Assembly (NCBI GenBank): GCA_028285085.1
Contig: JANQQI010000101.1
Coordinates: 1 to 43,971, forward strand
Direction: 5' to 3'
Length of the DNA stretch: 43,971 nt
Source: Saprospiraceae bacterium
GTDB taxonomy: Bacteria > Bacteroidota > Bacteroidia > Chitinophagales > Saprospiraceae
The number at the start of each line of letters is the position of its first letter. Positions within the stretch are counted from its first letter, which is position 1. This document shows, one piece after another, positions 8,617 through 18,592 of this stretch. Under the pieces are notes generated by a model that searched no databases, was not told the DNA's origin, and saw only the letters and a list, made by a program, of their open reading frames with translations. The translations under genes were made by a program, and so were the position numbers.

Positions 8617-10860
8617 TTACTTTAAACCCAATAACAATTTTACAGTTGGCAACACTTTAGCGGCCCGCCCTTCGTCAATAAGCGATGCTGTGGCCTGCTC
8701 AGTTTCGATCTGACCGCGCCGGGCCAAAGCCATCATTTTCTCTCGCTCCGGCCGGGAAAAGCCAGAAAATGTCCGGCGTAACAAAGGCAAAATATCCTGA
8801 AAGGCGAGCAACGTTAATTGTTCCATCCACCCATCCAGAATATTCCATAGTACGGGATTGTGTACTAACAGAAGACCACTCCCGTGCAGAAAACCTTCCA
8901 GCCAAAGTGCCGCCTCGGTCGCCTCGTCGGCCTGCGAAAGGGCAAAATACATCCGCGTAGCAGTGCTTTCGGTATCGAGGCGCTCTTTGTCAAAAAGCAT
9001 GCGTATGCAAGCACCGCGCAGGATACTGTTGACCTGCGGCAGCTCACTTAGTTTTTCCAAAGCCTCGTACCATTGCTGGAGATAGTGCGCATTGCTCAAC
9101 AAATTGATGGCTTCATTAGCTTCGAGCAGCTTCTCGAATAACTCCTTGGATGCTTCCTCATCGATGGCCGTGCTGGCCACGGGTAAGGCCAGGCAAATCC
9201 GGGGAATCATTTTATCGATTACTTGGGCTAAAGCACCGATCTTGAGCTTACGTGTACTACCGTAGCGCATGGCGTTGACCAGAGCCGGAAGGGCCGTCAA
9301 AAGATTTTGGACATCCCGCGTCAGAGCCGCCAATTCTTTAAGGCGATCCACAAGTGTGGCTACTGCAGGTTCCAGGTCCGCATTGAGCGCAGATTCGATG
9401 AGCCCCGTCAGCTGCGGTAAATCCTGAATAGTTTTGGCCTGGTGCTTTAAAAACTGATTGCAGGCTGAATGAACGGTATTGCCCCACATGCCAGCTTCGA
9501 TGATGCGAATAGCAAAATCGGGCTGCCATTTTAGCTTCCAGTTTTCCGTAAAATTGCCAGTATTGAAGCGTGAGTTCTTTTGCAGTGTTCCCCAGGGAAT
9601 CCCTAGGAGATCCAGACGATGCAAAAGATGGCTCGCCAGTAAATTAGTGGGGGTACGCAGGTCGAGTTTCTTCTCCGCCCGCTCGGTCGATTGCCAAAAT
9701 TTGCTGAGGCGAGCGGATTTAATGGTCTTTTCTAAATTTTGCTGCAAAGGGATCACTGGAATTTCCGGTGGGACCTTGCCCATTTGATTGCCAATAATGA
9801 GCTGGTTTTCGATGATGGCCATGCGTTCGGGATAGCCTTCACAAAAGATGGATACTGCCGCTTCATACATTTCTTCTAGCCCCGCTACGCTTAACCCGCG
9901 CATAGTGGCTAGAGTTTCGGCCAGACGAATGGCTTCGATCACGTGTGCCGAGGAAGCGTCGAAGTCTTCTTTACGGAACAAACGAGCGACTTTGGTCATC
10001 CATCGGCTCAGTAATTCTTCGCGATTGTGAAACAGCAATTGGTAGTAAGCCGGAGAGATAACACCGGCACCGTATCCACTAGCCTGTGAGAGCCGATCAT
10101 AGGTCCAGGGAACCCAAGTGGCCTTTGTTTTGACTTTTTTTATACCTCGCAAAATCGCTTTGTCCTGTTTAACTGGAATCTGATCAATTTGATCTAGCAT
10201 GGCGCTATGCCAAGCCCCACAAACCACGGCGATACGTTCGAAACCCTCTTTTCGAGCTTTGCGGATCATCTCACGCATGTAAGCTTCGCGCATTTGTTCA
10301 CGCGGAGGAAGCGAAGCTACATTGGCACGCATCGCTGCGATTAGCTCGACGATGGCCGGGAAAATTTCGATTGGATTTTCCGGGTTTTCGAACATAGCTT
10401 CCCACCAACGCTCACTATCACGGTAGCCGGATTCTTGAGCAGCGTAAGCCATGGGATCGCGTCTGAGCAATCGCTCGGCAGGACTTTCTGCGGGGCCCTC
10501 CGGAGTAGCTAGGCTAAGTTGTTTATTCTCCGCTTCGGCCTTATTTAAGCCGAAATGCATCGTTTGTGGTAAATCGATAAAACGAACTGGAATATCCTGC
10601 TTTAATGCCCACTGAATCGCTTGCCATTCGGGCGAAAAATCGGCAAACGGAAAGTAGGCTGCACGTCCCAGATCTTTGGGATCGTAGATCAGCAAAGCCA
10701 CCGGAGGTATTAACTTGGAGTTGGCAATTTGAGGAATGAGTGCATCTGCATCCGGAGGGCCTTCAACCAGGAGGATGTCAGGCTGGAAATTGACCAGACT
10801 CTCTCGCAAGCTCCGGGCTGAGCCCGGGCCATGGTGGCGAATACCGAATACTTGTAACAT
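8617..10860 (-). CDS. DUF5682 family protein, third gene of the MoxR-type operon
   Basis: A 747-residue cytoplasmic protein beginning MLQVFGIRHHGPGSARSL, the hallmark start of DUF5682. The first 250 residues contain ILLVEGPPDADALI, then IPVRFIDLP, and IAVVCGAWHSAML near 210-222. This layout resembles the TraB/EreA/ChaN-like fold, and that resemblance is my inference. The rest is helix-rich with no catalytic motif I recognise. Its ATG shares one base with the MoxR gene's TAA, so translation is likely coupled. In other genomes DUF5682 proteins occur with a MoxR ATPase and a VWA protein. The biochemical role is unknown. No signal peptide or membrane segment is visible. Confidence 0.85.
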   Translation of the reverse strand: MLQVFGIRHHGPGSARSLRESLVNFQPDILLVEGPPDADALIPQIANSKLIPPVALLIYDPKDLGRAAYFPFADFSPEWQAIQWALKQDIPVRFIDLPQTMHFGLNKAEAENKQLSLATPEGPAESPAERLLRRDPMAYAAQESGYRDSERWWEAMFENPENPIEIFPAIVELIAAMRANVASLPPREQMREAYMREMIRKARKEGFERIAVVCGAWHSAMLDQIDQIPVKQDKAILRGIKKVKTKATWVPWTYDRLSQASGYGAGVISPAYYQLLFHNREELLSRWMTKVARLFRKEDFDASSAHVIEAIRLAETLATMRGLSVAGLEEMYEAAVSIFCEGYPERMAIIENQLIIGNQMGKVPPEIPVIPLQQNLEKTIKSARLSKFWQSTERAEKKLDLRTPTNLLASHLLHRLDLLGIPWGTLQKNSRFNTGNFTENWKLKWQPDFAIRIIEAGMWGNTVHSACNQFLKHQAKTIQDLPQLTGLIESALNADLEPAVATLVDRLKELAALTRDVQNLLTALPALVNAMRYGSTRKLKIGALAQVIDKMIPRICLALPVASTAIDEEASKELFEKLLEANEAINLLSNAHYLQQWYEALEKLSELPQVNSILRGACIRMLFDKERLDTESTATRMYFALSQADEATEAALWLEGFLHGSGLLLVHNPVLWNILDGWMEQLTLLAFQDILPLLRRTFSGFSRPEREKMMALARRGQIETEQATASLIDEGRAAKVLPTVKLLLGLK

Positions 10861-11951
10861 TAATTCATAATCTCTTTACAAGCACGATAAAGGTCTTTCC
10901 AGTCCTTGCGCTCCTTCACGATGGTTTCCAGATACTCCAGCCAAATGGTTTTATCCTGCACGGGATCTTTGACAATCGCACCCGTAATACCGGCGGCTAG
11001 ATCGTTGGCTTTGATCGTTCCGTCTCCAAAATGAGCGGCCAATGCTTGACCGCTATTGATTACGGAGATAGCTTCTGCAGTACTTAGCGTGCTACTTGGG
11101 ACCTTGAGTTTTGTACGTCCATCTTGAGTGGCACCGCTACGGAGTTCTCGAAAAATCGTGACTAGCCGTTTGATCTCTTTTAACGGGGCTTCCGGAGTAG
11201 GTAATTCGAGAGATGATCCAATTTTTTCTACTCTTATCTTAACGATTTTTACCTCTTCTTCCAAAGAGTTTGGTAAGGGTAAAACGACTGTATTAAAACG
11301 CCGCCGCAAGGCGCTGGACAATTCATTGACTCCCTTATCCCGATCATTAGCCGTAGCGATGATGTTGAATCCTCGCCGGGCTTGAATCTCTTGGCTCAGT
11401 TCCGGCACGGGGAGAATTTTTTCGGATAAAATAGTGATTAGGGTGTCTTGTACATCGGATGGAATACGTGTTAATTCTTCCACCCGAGCGATTTTTCCAC
11501 CTTGCATAGCGTGCATGATCGGGCTGGGGACAATAGCTTCTGGGCTGGGCCCTTCCGAAAGCAATCGAGCATAATTCCAGCCGTAGCGCATCGCATCTTC
11601 ATTCATGCCCGCCGTGCCTTGGACGAGCAGCGTAGAATCATGACTGATGGCTGCTGCGAGGTGCTCGGATACCCAGGTTTTGGCGGTACCGGGAATACCA
11701 ACTAGTAGCAATGCGCGATCAGTGGCCAGAGTTGCTACGGCAATTTCGATGAGCCGTCGGTTGCCAAAATACTTAGGCTCGATAAGCGTACCATCTTCCA
11801 GTTCACCCCCCATGAGATAGGTGACCGTCGCCCAGGGAGAGAGCTGCCAATTAGCCGGACGAGGCTTGTCATCCAATTCTTTGAGCTTTGCAAGTTCATC
11901 CTGGTATTGATTCTCGGCGTGCGGCCGGAGTAGTTGTTCTGGTTTTTCCAT
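10860..11951 (-). CDS. MoxR-type AAA+ ATPase
   Basis: A 363-residue AAA+ ATPase of the MoxR class, which remodels or loads cofactors into VWA-bearing partners. Walker A is GIPGTAKT (85-92). The Walker B equivalent reads KIARVEELTR (153-162), with valine where MoxR proteins normally have the aspartate of DE. Sensor 1 is in NIIATAND (about 196-203) and an arginine-finger cluster lies in LSSALRRRF (211-219). It follows the DUF5691 gene by 38 bases and overlaps the DUF5682 start by one base. The ATG at 11951 fits the spacing. Retained Walker A, sensor and arginine residues suggest ATP binding, while the altered Walker B leaves hydrolysis rate open. Confidence 0.9.
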   Translation of the reverse strand: MEKPEQLLRPHAENQYQDELAKLKELDDKPRPANWQLSPWATVTYLMGGELEDGTLIEPKYFGNRRLIEIAVATLATDRALLLVGIPGTAKTWVSEHLAAAISHDSTLLVQGTAGMNEDAMRYGWNYARLLSEGPSPEAIVPSPIMHAMQGGKIARVEELTRIPSDVQDTLITILSEKILPVPELSQEIQARRGFNIIATANDRDKGVNELSSALRRRFNTVVLPLPNSLEEEVKIVKIRVEKIGSSLELPTPEAPLKEIKRLVTIFRELRSGATQDGRTKLKVPSSTLSTAEAISVINSGQALAAHFGDGTIKANDLAAGITGAIVKDPVQDKTIWLEYLETIVKERKDWKDLYRACKEIMN

Positions 11952-11989
11952 GGATTAAGATCGTTCTTTGCTTTATGATGCACTAATAT

Positions 11990-13525
11990 CTACTCAGCCA
12001 TCGCTTCCCACATTTCTTTGCGAAAGCGCAAGGTGATAAAAAAGTTATCAATCTCCTTATTCCAACCCGAGCGTCCTCCGTGGCTATCAATCAAGAAAGT
12101 ATTGAACTGATTGAGAAGCTCGGGAGAACAAAGATAAGCGCCTTGTTTTAGTATTGAGCGTAAATGCCAACCACTCCAGTAACTCGTTTGATCATTATCG
12201 ATCCAGTCCCGGATAGTTGATAAAATCAGCAAACTCAATTCATCCGTCCAAGGGTATTGTACACTGCGGAGCAGTGTCGTCAATGGTGAATCTTCATCGA
12301 GTAAGCTATTAGTATGTTTAATATTATAAATGGCGATTTTGTTAAAAACACTGGGGCTAATTTCTTCTAAGAGGCGTTTGGGATTGAAATAATTCCAACG
12401 CTGTTTATGGTAATTCTCTAGCCAAAAATTAAGCAGCGCCTCAGCCCAAATTTCATCCTGATGGGTGGCTGCTGCATCAGCGACTGCCTGAAGAATCAGC
12501 TCGGACCAGTCGCTTCGGACAATTAATTCCAGAAAAACGGTGGTAGATACGTCAAAATGTTGATTCCACCATTGGGGTGGGATATAGGCTACCATTTGCC
12601 CGAGTTGACCGGCTTTGATGCCACCTTGGTACCATTTGGTCTTTGGATTGATCCCATCTCGGATTTGGGCGTCGGTTAGATTTTCTGGTAATGTGATTTC
12701 CAGCTTTGGCTTTTTGGTTGTCCGTTTCTTGATGGCAACAATCTGGATTAGATAACTGAAAATCCGCTTGTTGAGCGCTGAATCAGGGATTTTATTGAGC
12801 AGTTTAACGGCAACTTTACGAATCTCACTTCGACTATTATTCAAGCAGTTTTCAATAAATGCTTCATCCGCTGCAGATAGATTGGTCTCCAGCGTTTTCA
12901 AAAACTTAGTGCGGCTTTGCAGATCATCTTCATCCCAGGTTTGGGTAATCAATGCAACGGCTGCTTCGGGCTGATGCTGCCTTAAATATTTTAGAATATT
13001 AATTCGCGTGGTTAAGGAGGCTGTATCCCAGGCAGCAGGATCGGGCTCAACGAGTAACTCTTGCCAGTGCGGGTTTTGGCGGATTAGCCATTGCCCGCGC
13101 TGCCCAATGGCAGACTTAATATTCTGCCATAACTCCTGATCAGCCAGCGCTCGGTCGAGTAGGTCAGGCAGACGTTCCGGGGGAAGTCGTTTTGCATATT
13201 CCAGCATCGCCGCAATAAATTCTGGTAAAGCATTATCGTAAGTACCTTGTAATATTAAAGACAGATGTCTACTGGATTGGGAAGAACAGACTTCCGTTGT
13301 ATCCGGTGGCGCCACTTCTGGGAGTGCTTTATCCCAGGTTTCAACCGGAACGCCCGTTTTTTGCATAAGCGAAAGCATGGCGGCAGCATCCAATACTTGT
13401 TGTGCTGATTCTTCAGTATTGGTAATTTCAAAATTTGAAAAGGTCTCTTTTAAAATAGAGGATAGTTGACCACGATTGGTACCCATCAGTGCAGCCTTAA
13501 CCAGTTCTTGCCATTGCATCATCAT
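11990..13525 (-). CDS. DUF5691 family HEAT-like repeat protein, first gene of the MoxR-type operon
   Basis: A 511-residue soluble protein, mainly helical. It starts WQELVKAALMGTNRGQL, typical of DUF5691, and contains short helical pairs resembling HEAT repeats (for example LKYLRQHQPEAAVALI and KFLKTLETNLSAADEAFIENCL, about residues 195-235). Such proteins usually act as scaffolds; no catalytic motif is visible. Three consecutive ATG codons (13525, 13522, 13519) could each start translation. It leads a compact minus-strand operon with the MoxR-type and DUF5682 genes, and functions are probably linked. A SWIM zinc-finger gene and a VWA gene, frequent companions elsewhere, are not next to it. 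Confidence 0.82.
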   Translation of the reverse strand: MMMQWQELVKAALMGTNRGQLSSILKETFSNFEITNTEESAQQVLDAAAMLSLMQKTGVPVETWDKALPEVAPPDTTEVCSSQSSRHLSLILQGTYDNALPEFIAAMLEYAKRLPPERLPDLLDRALADQELWQNIKSAIGQRGQWLIRQNPHWQELLVEPDPAAWDTASLTTRINILKYLRQHQPEAAVALITQTWDEDDLQSRTKFLKTLETNLSAADEAFIENCLNNSRSEIRKVAVKLLNKIPDSALNKRIFSYLIQIVAIKKRTTKKPKLEITLPENLTDAQIRDGINPKTKWYQGGIKAGQLGQMVAYIPPQWWNQHFDVSTTVFLELIVRSDWSELILQAVADAAATHQDEIWAEALLNFWLENYHKQRWNYFNPKRLLEEISPSVFNKIAIYNIKHTNSLLDEDSPLTTLLRSVQYPWTDELSLLILSTIRDWIDNDQTSYWSGWHLRSILKQGAYLCSPELLNQFNTFLIDSHGGRSGWNKEIDNFFITLRFRKEMWEAMAE

Positions 13526-13652
13526 TCTTGGGGCATTTTCCGATACATAGAAAGAATTTCGAAAATATTTAAGCTTACCATTTGGGTACGGCTAATTTAA
13601 AAATTATGTCTTACAACTTCTAAAAAACATCAGCTGGTAACATCTTAAGTTT

Positions 13653-14654
13653 TTAAGCAAACGGAAAAAGATGATGCCCGAGTTGTAATTGATGGTTTTG
13701 CAGTTCGTGTAATAAATGGTTTCGCTCTTCGGGATTGCCCAGGCTAATAATGATCTGAGGAAGGCCCGCTAGGTCAAGTGCCTTCGGTGTCTCTAGTAAT
13801 TGGTCATAAATGCGATGCCCGATTTTTTTTTCATTATTGGTAATCCACTGAAAGGGAATCTGTCCGTCCACTAGTCGCCGGGCGAGATGTTTTCCCTTTT
13901 TACCGGCACCCCAGAGTACTAAAGGTCCTTCAGATCGATAATCGATTTTTAAAAAATAATCCACCTTAATATCTAAAAAATAAGGATTGGCGTAGTTGGG
14001 ATCATTCCGTGACGTCCGCTCCGCGTAATCTCGCCAATAATGCAACACCTGTGGCACGCTAGTCACTTTTAACCCATGAGCATAAAAACGGAAGCATAGA
14101 TCATAATCCTCGGGATAAATATCCGAGTTGAATGCCCCACAGGCCTCAAAATCCTCTCGATAACACATCCAGCAAGGAGAGGGAATAACGCATTCGCGAT
14201 AACACTCACTAAAGTTAGCTGCTCGACGTGTCAAAGTATTGAGCCATTCTGCGTAGCGGGCATAACCGTTGCCGAGTGGTTCTGCTGAGAAGTAAGCGAC
14301 CTCGGCGGTACAAATATGCCCTGGCCCGACCCCCCGAAGCTTTTTCTGCATCAGCTCTAATTTTTGAGCGGTCATACGATCATCGGCATCCATTCTAGTA
14401 ATAAACCGACCTTGGCTATTGGCGTAGGCCAGGCGTAAAGCGGGGATGATACCCTTCTGAGGGTTATCCAGCACACGCAGTCGTGAGTCAGCTTGCGCAA
14501 ATTGGTGGAGCAAATCCGCAGAATGATCCGTTGAGCCATCATTCACTGCAATGAGTTCCCAATCCGTACAGCTTTGCTGAGTAATGGATTGCCAGCATTC
14601 CTCCAGATAAGGCGCTGCATTGTAAACCGGCATAAGGATACTAATGAGTGGCAT
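13653..14654 (-). CDS. GT2 glycosyltransferase with C-terminal Rossmann-like extension
   Basis: A 333-residue enzyme of glycosyltransferase family 2, which transfers sugars from nucleotide donors. The N-terminal GT-A domain shows PLISILMPVYNAAPYLEEC, NDGSTDHSADLL and the metal-binding DADD motif (RMDADDR near 92-98). After about residue 230 the protein continues with GPLVLWGAGKKGKHLARRL, a nucleotide-binding-type glycine motif, and PQIIISLGNPEER, resembling the Rossmann part seen in PglD-like or sugar-modifying proteins. I place the start at ATG 14654, because the open frame's 20 extra N-terminal residues precede the conserved MPLISI start. No other polysaccharide gene is adjacent, so the target glycan is unknown. 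Confidence 0.88.
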   Translation of the reverse strand: MPLISILMPVYNAAPYLEECWQSITQQSCTDWELIAVNDGSTDHSADLLHQFAQADSRLRVLDNPQKGIIPALRLAYANSQGRFITRMDADDRMTAQKLELMQKKLRGVGPGHICTAEVAYFSAEPLGNGYARYAEWLNTLTRRAANFSECYRECVIPSPCWMCYREDFEACGAFNSDIYPEDYDLCFRFYAHGLKVTSVPQVLHYWRDYAERTSRNDPNYANPYFLDIKVDYFLKIDYRSEGPLVLWGAGKKGKHLARRLVDGQIPFQWITNNEKKIGHRIYDQLLETPKALDLAGLPQIIISLGNPEERNHLLHELQNHQLQLGHHLFPFA

Positions 14655-14820
14655 AATTTGAGAATGGTTAGAGTAATAAAGGTAAGCCCTTCCTTTCATC
14701 AATTGTAATCTCAATTAGGATTGCAATTGAAACCGCCCTTGATCTTGCTGCTTTTCTCATAGATTTTTCGAGAGGGCGAGCTACAATTTCGTCTGCTTTT
14801 TGTAAAAAAAGTTTTTTCTT

Positions 14821-14850
14821 TTGTTATCAATATGAAAACGTGTATCTTTG
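14821..14850 (+). promoter_or_regulatory. Promoter of atpD
   Basis: TTG at 14821-14823 and TATCTTTG at 14843-14850 are separated by 19 bases, a full match to the Bacteroidota sigma-A pattern TTG-N(about 19)-TAnnTTTG. Transcription would start near 14857, about 45 bases before the atpD ATG. Confidence 0.8.
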
Positions 14851-14863
14851 CACCGATTTTTAG

Positions 14864-16420
<1,557 letters not shown>

Positions 16421-16456
16421 GAATCACCTTTTACAAAAATCGTTTAACGATAAGTT

Positions 16457-16705
16457 ATGCATATAACAGTCCTGACTCCAGACGCAGAAATTTTCGATGG
16501 CGATATTACCTCGGTAAAGGTGCCGGGTGTAGGTGGTCAATTCGAAATTCTGCAAAACCACGCGCCTATTGTTTCAGCATTAGGTGAAGGTCCGGTACGT
16601 CTGTTACTGACTAGTGGTGGGCAAAAAACATTCTCTATTGAGAAAGGTTTTATCGAAGTACTAAACAACAACGTTTCTTTGCTCGTTCAGGGCTTTCAAG
16701 AATAG
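16457..16705 (+). CDS. atpC: F1F0 ATP synthase epsilon subunit, short form
   Basis: An 82-residue epsilon subunit of the rotor stalk. It holds the N-terminal beta-sandwich only (MHITVLTPDAEIFDGDI, then GQFEILQNHAPIVSALGEG). The C-terminal helical hairpin that brings most bacterial epsilon subunits to about 130-140 residues, and that inhibits ATP hydrolysis in E. coli, is absent. The stop is clean and followed by a terminator, so this is not an obvious truncation; short forms are known in Bacteroidota. The gene follows atpD by 36 bases. Confidence 0.95.
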   Translation: MHITVLTPDAEIFDGDITSVKVPGVGGQFEILQNHAPIVSALGEGPVRLLLTSGGQKTFSIEKGFIEVLNNNVSLLVQGFQE

Positions 16706-16732
16706 AAGATAATAAGTCATTTTGCTGTAATT

Positions 16733-16767
16733 AAGGGACTAAAGCCGTCGGCTTTGTCCCTTTTTTT
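16733..16767 (+). terminator. Intrinsic terminator of the atpD-atpC operon
   Basis: Arms AAGGGAC/AAAGCC and GGCTTT/GTCCC pair around a GTC loop with one unpaired T, followed by seven Ts, 27 bases after the atpC stop. Confidence 0.9.
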
Positions 16768-16776
16768 ATGCTATGA

Positions 16777-16816
16777 AATAAAAACAGCCTTTACCACAGT
16801 GAAGTGAAAAGGCTGT
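16777..16816 (-). terminator. Intrinsic terminator of the aminopeptidase P gene
   Basis: On the minus strand ACAGCCTT pairs with AAGGCTGT and a T-rich run follows. It lies 30 bases past the gene's stop, back to back with the atpC terminator. Confidence 0.75.
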
Positions 16817-16845
16817 AACCATAAAATGACTAAAAGACTAGATCT

Positions 16846-18147
16846 TTATTGCAATACACTGGCATTCATCAATTCTTCGATCGCTTCCGCTTCGATAGGA
16901 ATATTTGCCATCAAATTAATCGGGCCATCGTCCGTGACTAGAACATCATTTTCGAGGCGAATTCCAAAGCCTTCTTCGGGAATATAGATTCCCGGCTCGA
17001 CGGTAAAAACCATTCCGGCTTGGATCGGAACGTAACGGTTGCTAAGATCGTGGACATCTAATCCTAAATGATGAGATGTGCCGTGCATGAAGTATTTCTT
17101 ATAGGCCGGATGGACCGGATCCTGCTGTTTAATATCTGTTTTGCTAATTAAGCCAAGGCCAACCAGTTCACTTTCCATCAAGAAGCCCACCTCTTTGTGA
17201 TATTCTTCGAGGGTAGTACCGGGAACCAGCATCGGTGTTGCTTCGCGTAGCACGCGTAAAACCGCATCGTAAACGGCGCGCTGCCGTTCGCTATATTGGC
17301 CATTAACGGGGATTGTACGTGTCAAGTCCGCCGCATAATTAGCGTATTCCGCACCAAAATCAAGCAGTAGCATTTCGCCATCCTGGCAGACCTGATTGTT
17401 GTCGTTATAGTGCAGGATACAGGTGTTAGCACCGCTGGCAACAATTGGGGTGTAGGCATGCCCATTAGCCCGATTGCGGATAAACTCGTGGGTGATTTCA
17501 GCCTCGATTTCGTATTCTGCTACGCCCGGTCGCACAAAGTCGAGTATGCGTTGGAACCCTTTATCCGTAATGTCACAAGCCTTTTGGATGAGATCAATTT
17601 CATATTGGCTCTTGATCATTGCCAAATTTTTCATAATGGGCTGCGCGCGGTGGTACTTATGTGCGGGGTAGCGCTGTTGCAGCGCCTGGGCAAATCGCAG
17701 ATTACGCGAAGGAACTTCCGACTGGAAGCGATCATTTTCATTAGTGTTGACATAAATGCGCTTAGCCATCACAATCAATTCGTGGAGTAAACTGTCCATC
17801 TCATCTAGCCAACAGATTTTATCGATGCCAGATATCTTCGCAGCCTCTTCCTTTGTATAGTGATGACCATCCCAAACCTTGCTGCGTTCAGTTGGCTTCG
17901 TAATGAAGGCAACTTCCTGAAAGCCATCGCGCAAGCAATCGGGGAAAAGCACGAGTACCGTACCCGCTTGGTCCAATCCACATAAACTGAAAAGGGCTGA
18001 ATCTTGCCGGAAGGGATAATATTGATCCCCATTACGCGGCATTAAATCATTCGATTGGAATACGGCGATAGAGCCAGGCTTCATCTGACTAACAAACCGC
18101 CGTCTATTTAATCGGAAGAGCTCCGGATTAATCGGTTTGTATTTCAT
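16846..18147 (-). CDS. pepP: Xaa-Pro aminopeptidase (aminopeptidase P family, M24B)
   Basis: A 433-residue cytoplasmic metallopeptidase removing N-terminal residues before proline. The N-terminal aminopeptidase P domain starts YKPINPELFRLNRRRF. The pita-bread catalytic domain shows the dinuclear metal ligands: LLLDFGAEYANYAADLTRT (two aspartates), HGTSHHLGLDVHD (histidine), FTVEPGIYI (glutamate) and IRLENDVLV (glutamate). I choose ATG 18147 (MKYKPINPELF); the open frame runs to 18219, but that ATG lies inside a leader palindrome and adds 24 unconserved residues. A 9-base-arm palindrome and a near-consensus -7 element precede the gene. It is probably monocistronic. Confidence 0.93.
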   Translation of the reverse strand: MKYKPINPELFRLNRRRFVSQMKPGSIAVFQSNDLMPRNGDQYYPFRQDSALFSLCGLDQAGTVLVLFPDCLRDGFQEVAFITKPTERSKVWDGHHYTKEEAAKISGIDKICWLDEMDSLLHELIVMAKRIYVNTNENDRFQSEVPSRNLRFAQALQQRYPAHKYHRAQPIMKNLAMIKSQYEIDLIQKACDITDKGFQRILDFVRPGVAEYEIEAEITHEFIRNRANGHAYTPIVASGANTCILHYNDNNQVCQDGEMLLLDFGAEYANYAADLTRTIPVNGQYSERQRAVYDAVLRVLREATPMLVPGTTLEEYHKEVGFLMESELVGLGLISKTDIKQQDPVHPAYKKYFMHGTSHHLGLDVHDLSNRYVPIQAGMVFTVEPGIYIPEEGFGIRLENDVLVTDDGPINLMANIPIEAEAIEELMNASVLQ

Positions 18148-18193
18148 GGTGTAGTTTCTTATTGTAGTATGCTCGTAGTTTTGTGTCATTGCT

Positions 18194-18220
18194 AATGTAT
18201 AAATAATAAACTTATACATT
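18194..18220. promoter_or_regulatory. Palindrome in the aminopeptidase P leader
   Basis: Perfect inverted arms AATGTATAA and TTATACATT flank a 9-base AT-rich centre, 46 bases before the chosen start. A near-consensus -7 element on the minus strand (TATCTTTA, 18232-18239) lies just upstream, which would place the palindrome at the transcription start, a typical repressor position. AT-rich arms make chance more likely than usual. Confidence 0.35.
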
Positions 18221-18592
18221 TTTTATGCAAGTAAAGATATATTTCGCATAAATGCAAATTCTCAATAGTTTCTCAGGAAGTATGCTTTTTACACAATTTA
18301 GTGTCGGCTAAATAAGAACATTAGCCATATAAAAGACCGGGAGACAGTCACGAAACAATGATAGAGAATCTTGTTGAGTTTGCCAAAAAAATAGAAATTC
18401 ATTTTGGTCATTTTTCGTTTAATTCGGTAAAATATCTTGCACCATTCGGCTCTATTTTAGCATCCTTAAAAGGGAGGCTTAATCTAACATGTTGATTATC
18501 AGTTTGCTAATATTAAGTCCTTTTGATGTCGTCGATTTCAACTACGCTATTATTAATCATCGCTGCAAAGCAGTAACTAAAACACTTTTATT
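18221..18592. other. Intergenic region between divergent pepP and exbD
   Basis: AT-rich and without a credible gene. It holds the pepP -7 candidate (18232-18239, minus strand) and, for exbD, TATCTTGC at 18433-18440, a TAnnTTTG-like element one base short. That element is about 150 bases before exbD, implying a long leader in which I recognise no structured RNA. Confidence 0.4.

Noticed and set aside
13653-14714. Longer glycosyltransferase start at 14714
   Set aside because: GT2 proteins begin close to the first strand of the fold (PLISILMPVYN), so ATG 14654 is preferred.
16457-16705. Epsilon subunit as a pseudogene or frameshift product
   Set aside because: The sandwich domain is complete, the stop is clean and followed by a terminator, and short forms are known in this phylum.
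16846-18219. Longer aminopeptidase P reading frame starting at 18219
   Set aside because: The first 24 residues are not like the family's N terminus and the ATG lies inside a palindrome. The start at 18147 fits the conserved beginning.
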